A DNA stretch of 6,575 nucleotides from an uncultured Dermabacteraceae bacterium (lineage in GTDB: Bacteria; Actinomycetota; Actinomycetes; Actinomycetales; Dermabacteraceae), in the NCBI GenBank assembly GCA_943913905.1, contig CALTZZ010000123.1:1-6575 (forward strand), written 5' to 3'. The notes beneath the pieces are model-generated. The model saw only the letters and a list, made by a program, of their open reading frames with translations, did no database searches and had not been told where the DNA came from. This document shows positions 5,129-6,575 of the stretch, one piece after another (position 1 is the first letter of the stretch; each line of letters opens with the position of its first letter). Made by a program: the position numbers and the translations under genes.

Positions 5129-6575
5129 CTAGTACCGGATCACGCGCAGCACGTGCGCGCTGCGGTGGTCCGCGTTGAGGTGGACGAAGTTGTCGCGGTC
5201 CCAGAGGAACTGCTCTCCGGTGAGGAGGTCTTCGACCATGAAATCGGTGTGGATGTTGAGCGGCTCGAGGTCCAGGTGTATCCACGTGGAAACTTCTGAG
5301 TGGGCGTCCGTCAGTGAGACAACGATGATCGTGTCGTCAAGCCCGGTGCCGGTGTCACGACCCTCGACGTGCTTGCTAAAGACGACGAGTGACGGGTCGT
5401 CGCTGCCGTGGAAGCGGATGGACCGCAGGTCTTGGAGGGCAGGATGCGCCTGGCGGATCTCGTTGAGCTGGGTGAGCAGCGGCTCGAGGGAACGGCCCTT
5501 GCGCAAGGCGCCGTCGTAGTCGCGTGGCTTATATTCGTACTTTTCGTTATCGATGTTTTCTTGCGCGCCTGGTCGTGGCACGTCTTCTACGAGCTCGAAT
5601 CCTGAATAGATACCCCATGTGGGCGAGAGAGTGGCGGCGAGGATAGCGCGAAGCCGGAACGCGTTCCAGCCGCCCTCTGACATGAATGGCGTGAGGATGT
5701 CGTGCGTGGTGGGCCAGAAACTTGGCCGCATGTAGTGGGCACTGCCCCGCAGCTCCTCCATGTATTCGCGGAACTCTGCGGGGGAGTGGCGCCACGTGAA
5801 GTAGGTGTAGGACTGGTGGAATCCGACCTTCGCAAGCGTGTGCATCATTGCCGGTTTTGTGAATGCCTCGGCGAGGAAAATGACGTTTGGATGCTTCTCG
5901 CGGAATTCGGCGAGTAGCTCTTCCCAAAAACGCACCGGTTTCGTATGCGGGTTGTCGACACGGAATTGCGTGACCCCGTGCGAGACCCAGTATTCGAGCA
6001 TGTCTCGAATCGCGTTGTACAGCCCGCGGTAGTCGGTGTCGAAGCTGAGTGGGTAGATGTCTTGGTACTTCTTTGGCGGGTTCTCTGCATAGGCGATCGA
6101 GCCGTCTGCACGAACCTGGAACCATTCGGGGTGCTCCGTGACCCACGGGTGGTCGGGGGAGCATTGAAGGGCGATGTCCATGGCGACTTCGAGTTCGAGG
6201 TCGTGTGCGTGTGACACGAAGGCGTCGAAGTCGTCGATTGTTCCGAGTTTTGGGTGAATAGCCTCGTGTCCGCCGTCGGATGAGCCGATCGCGTAAGGGG
6301 ATCCGGGGTCACCGGGCTGGGGATCCAGAGTGTTATTGCGCCCCTTGCGGAAGGTGGTGCCAATCGGGTGGATTGGGGTGAGGTAGGCGACGTCAAATCC
6401 CATCTGTTTGATCCGGTCAAGCTGTGGCATCGCGGTGCGGAAGGTGCCGGATACCCAGGCCCCAGTCTCGGTATCGACGTACGCGCCTTCGGAGCGAGGG
6501 AAGAATTCGTACCATGAGCTCGCGAGTGCGAGGGCGCGATCAACGCGCACCGGGATGGGCCCGGTGCGCGTTGAT
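5129..6575 (-). CDS. glgE: Alpha-1,4-glucan:maltose-1-phosphate maltosyltransferase GlgE, 5' partial
   Basis: GlgE (EC 2.4.99.16, GH13_3) transfers maltosyl units from alpha-maltose-1-phosphate to the non-reducing end of alpha-1,4-glucan, releasing phosphate. About 480 C-terminal residues are present; full-length enzymes have about 660-700, so roughly the first 200 residues (N-terminal and part of the dimerisation region) lie beyond the window. Numbering from an internal GTG at 6550: the start of the catalytic barrel is marked by SSWYEFFPRSEG (11-22) and GFDVAYLTPIHPIG (51-64); the nucleophile is D199 (FRVDNPHTKP), the acid/base E228 (FLAEAFTKP), and the third carboxylate D284 (TTHDIL). The 29-residue spacing between the first two equals that of D394/E423 in the Streptomyces enzyme. 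The C-terminal beta domain includes VEDLLTGEQFLWDRDNFVHL (439-458). The frame stays open to the right edge, reading ...GPIPVRVDRALA, and VDR just before this WYEFFPRS block is typical, so GTG 6550 is not the true start. It is followed by glgB. Confidence 0.96.
   Translation of the reverse strand, partial: STRTGPIPVRVDRALALASSWYEFFPRSEGAYVDTETGAWVSGTFRTAMPQLDRIKQMGFDVAYLTPIHPIGTTFRKGRNNTLDPQPGDPGSPYAIGSSDGGHEAIHPKLGTIDDFDAFVSHAHDLELEVAMDIALQCSPDHPWVTEHPEWFQVRADGSIAYAENPPKKYQDIYPLSFDTDYRGLYNAIRDMLEYWVSHGVTQFRVDNPHTKPVRFWEELLAEFREKHPNVIFLAEAFTKPAMMHTLAKVGFHQSYTYFTWRHSPAEFREYMEELRGSAHYMRPSFWPTTHDILTPFMSEGGWNAFRLRAILAATLSPTWGIYSGFELVEDVPRPGAQENIDNEKYEYKPRDYDGALRKGRSLEPLLTQLNEIRQAHPALQDLRSIRFHGSDDPSLVVFSKHVEGRDTGTGLDDTIIVVSLTDAHSEVSTWIHLDLEPLNIHTDFMVEDLLTGEQFLWDRDNFVHLNADHRSAHVLRVIRY
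6539..6575. repeat. Perfect 16-bp inverted repeat at the window end
   Basis: ATCAACGCGCACCGGG (6539-6554) and its exact reverse complement CCCGGTGCGCGTTGAT (6560-6575) are separated by 5 bases (ATGGG). The second arm ends on the very last base, so the repeat might extend further. It lies inside the glgE reading frame, which stays open across both arms. It is either a fold-back assembly end or a real hairpin in the coding sequence; the sequence alone cannot tell. Confidence 0.9.

Noticed and set aside
4317..5132. Open frame of 271 codons on the plus strand
   Set aside because: It is antisense to glgB, which is unmistakable by its catalytic motifs; no ribosome binding site or family resemblance was seen.
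5100..5285. N-terminal extension of GlgB by 62 residues
   Set aside because: The extra residues are Arg/Pro/His-rich, lie over the glgE 3' end in another frame, and a good AAGGAG site precedes the ATG at 5099.
6548..6550. GTG at 6550 as the start of glgE
   Set aside because: The frame stays open to the window edge and GlgE needs about 200 more N-terminal residues; the codon corresponds to a Val inside PVRVDR.
1..6575. Mobile element, CRISPR, tRNA or phage-defence content
   Set aside because: No transposase or integrase motifs, no spaced direct repeats and no tRNA-like structure were seen; composition appears even across the genes.

Overview
The window is about 6.6 kb from an actinomycete. 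The sequence is moderately GC-rich and densely coding. It carries the GlgE/GlgB glucan pathway, a thioredoxin-fold/TPR protein closely resembling mycobacterial Rv1324, and a lipoprotein with a possible Tat signal. The spacing and protein style suggest a non-mycobacterial actinomycete, perhaps near Actinomycetaceae; genus is not resolvable from the sequence and this placement is inference. Both ends cut through genes, so the window could be a whole short contig.

Layout, plus strand (1-2778): (1) the 3' part of a membrane-anchored protein with an exported domain and an acidic cytoplasmic tail; (2) overlapping it by ATGA, a predicted lipoprotein of unknown function; (3) 51 bp later, a cysteine-free thioredoxin-fold plus TPR protein of the YbbN/CnoX type. 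All three read in the same direction and no promoter is evident in the gaps, so they could be one transcript.

A 104 bp convergent intergenic region (2779-2882) follows. It holds a strong 19-bp stem-loop that probably serves as a transcription terminator for one or both directions.

Layout, minus strand (2883-6575): glgE (3' two thirds, running off the right edge) is followed after 29 bp by complete glgB. GlgE extends alpha-1,4-glucan with maltose units from maltose-1-phosphate, and GlgB adds the alpha-1,6 branches, so the pair forms the polymerising and branching end of the actinobacterial maltose-1-phosphate route to glycogen or capsular glucan. The arrangement thioredoxin/TPR gene -> <- glgB <- glgE matches, from memory, the order Rv1324, Rv1326c, Rv1327c of Mycobacterium tuberculosis.

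I see no mobile element, CRISPR array, RNA gene or evident new multi-gene system. The most curious items are a perfect 16-bp inverted repeat that ends exactly on the last base of the window, the uncharacterised membrane protein/lipoprotein pair, the loss of every cysteine in the thioredoxin-fold protein, and small departures from usual motifs in GlgE and GlgB.
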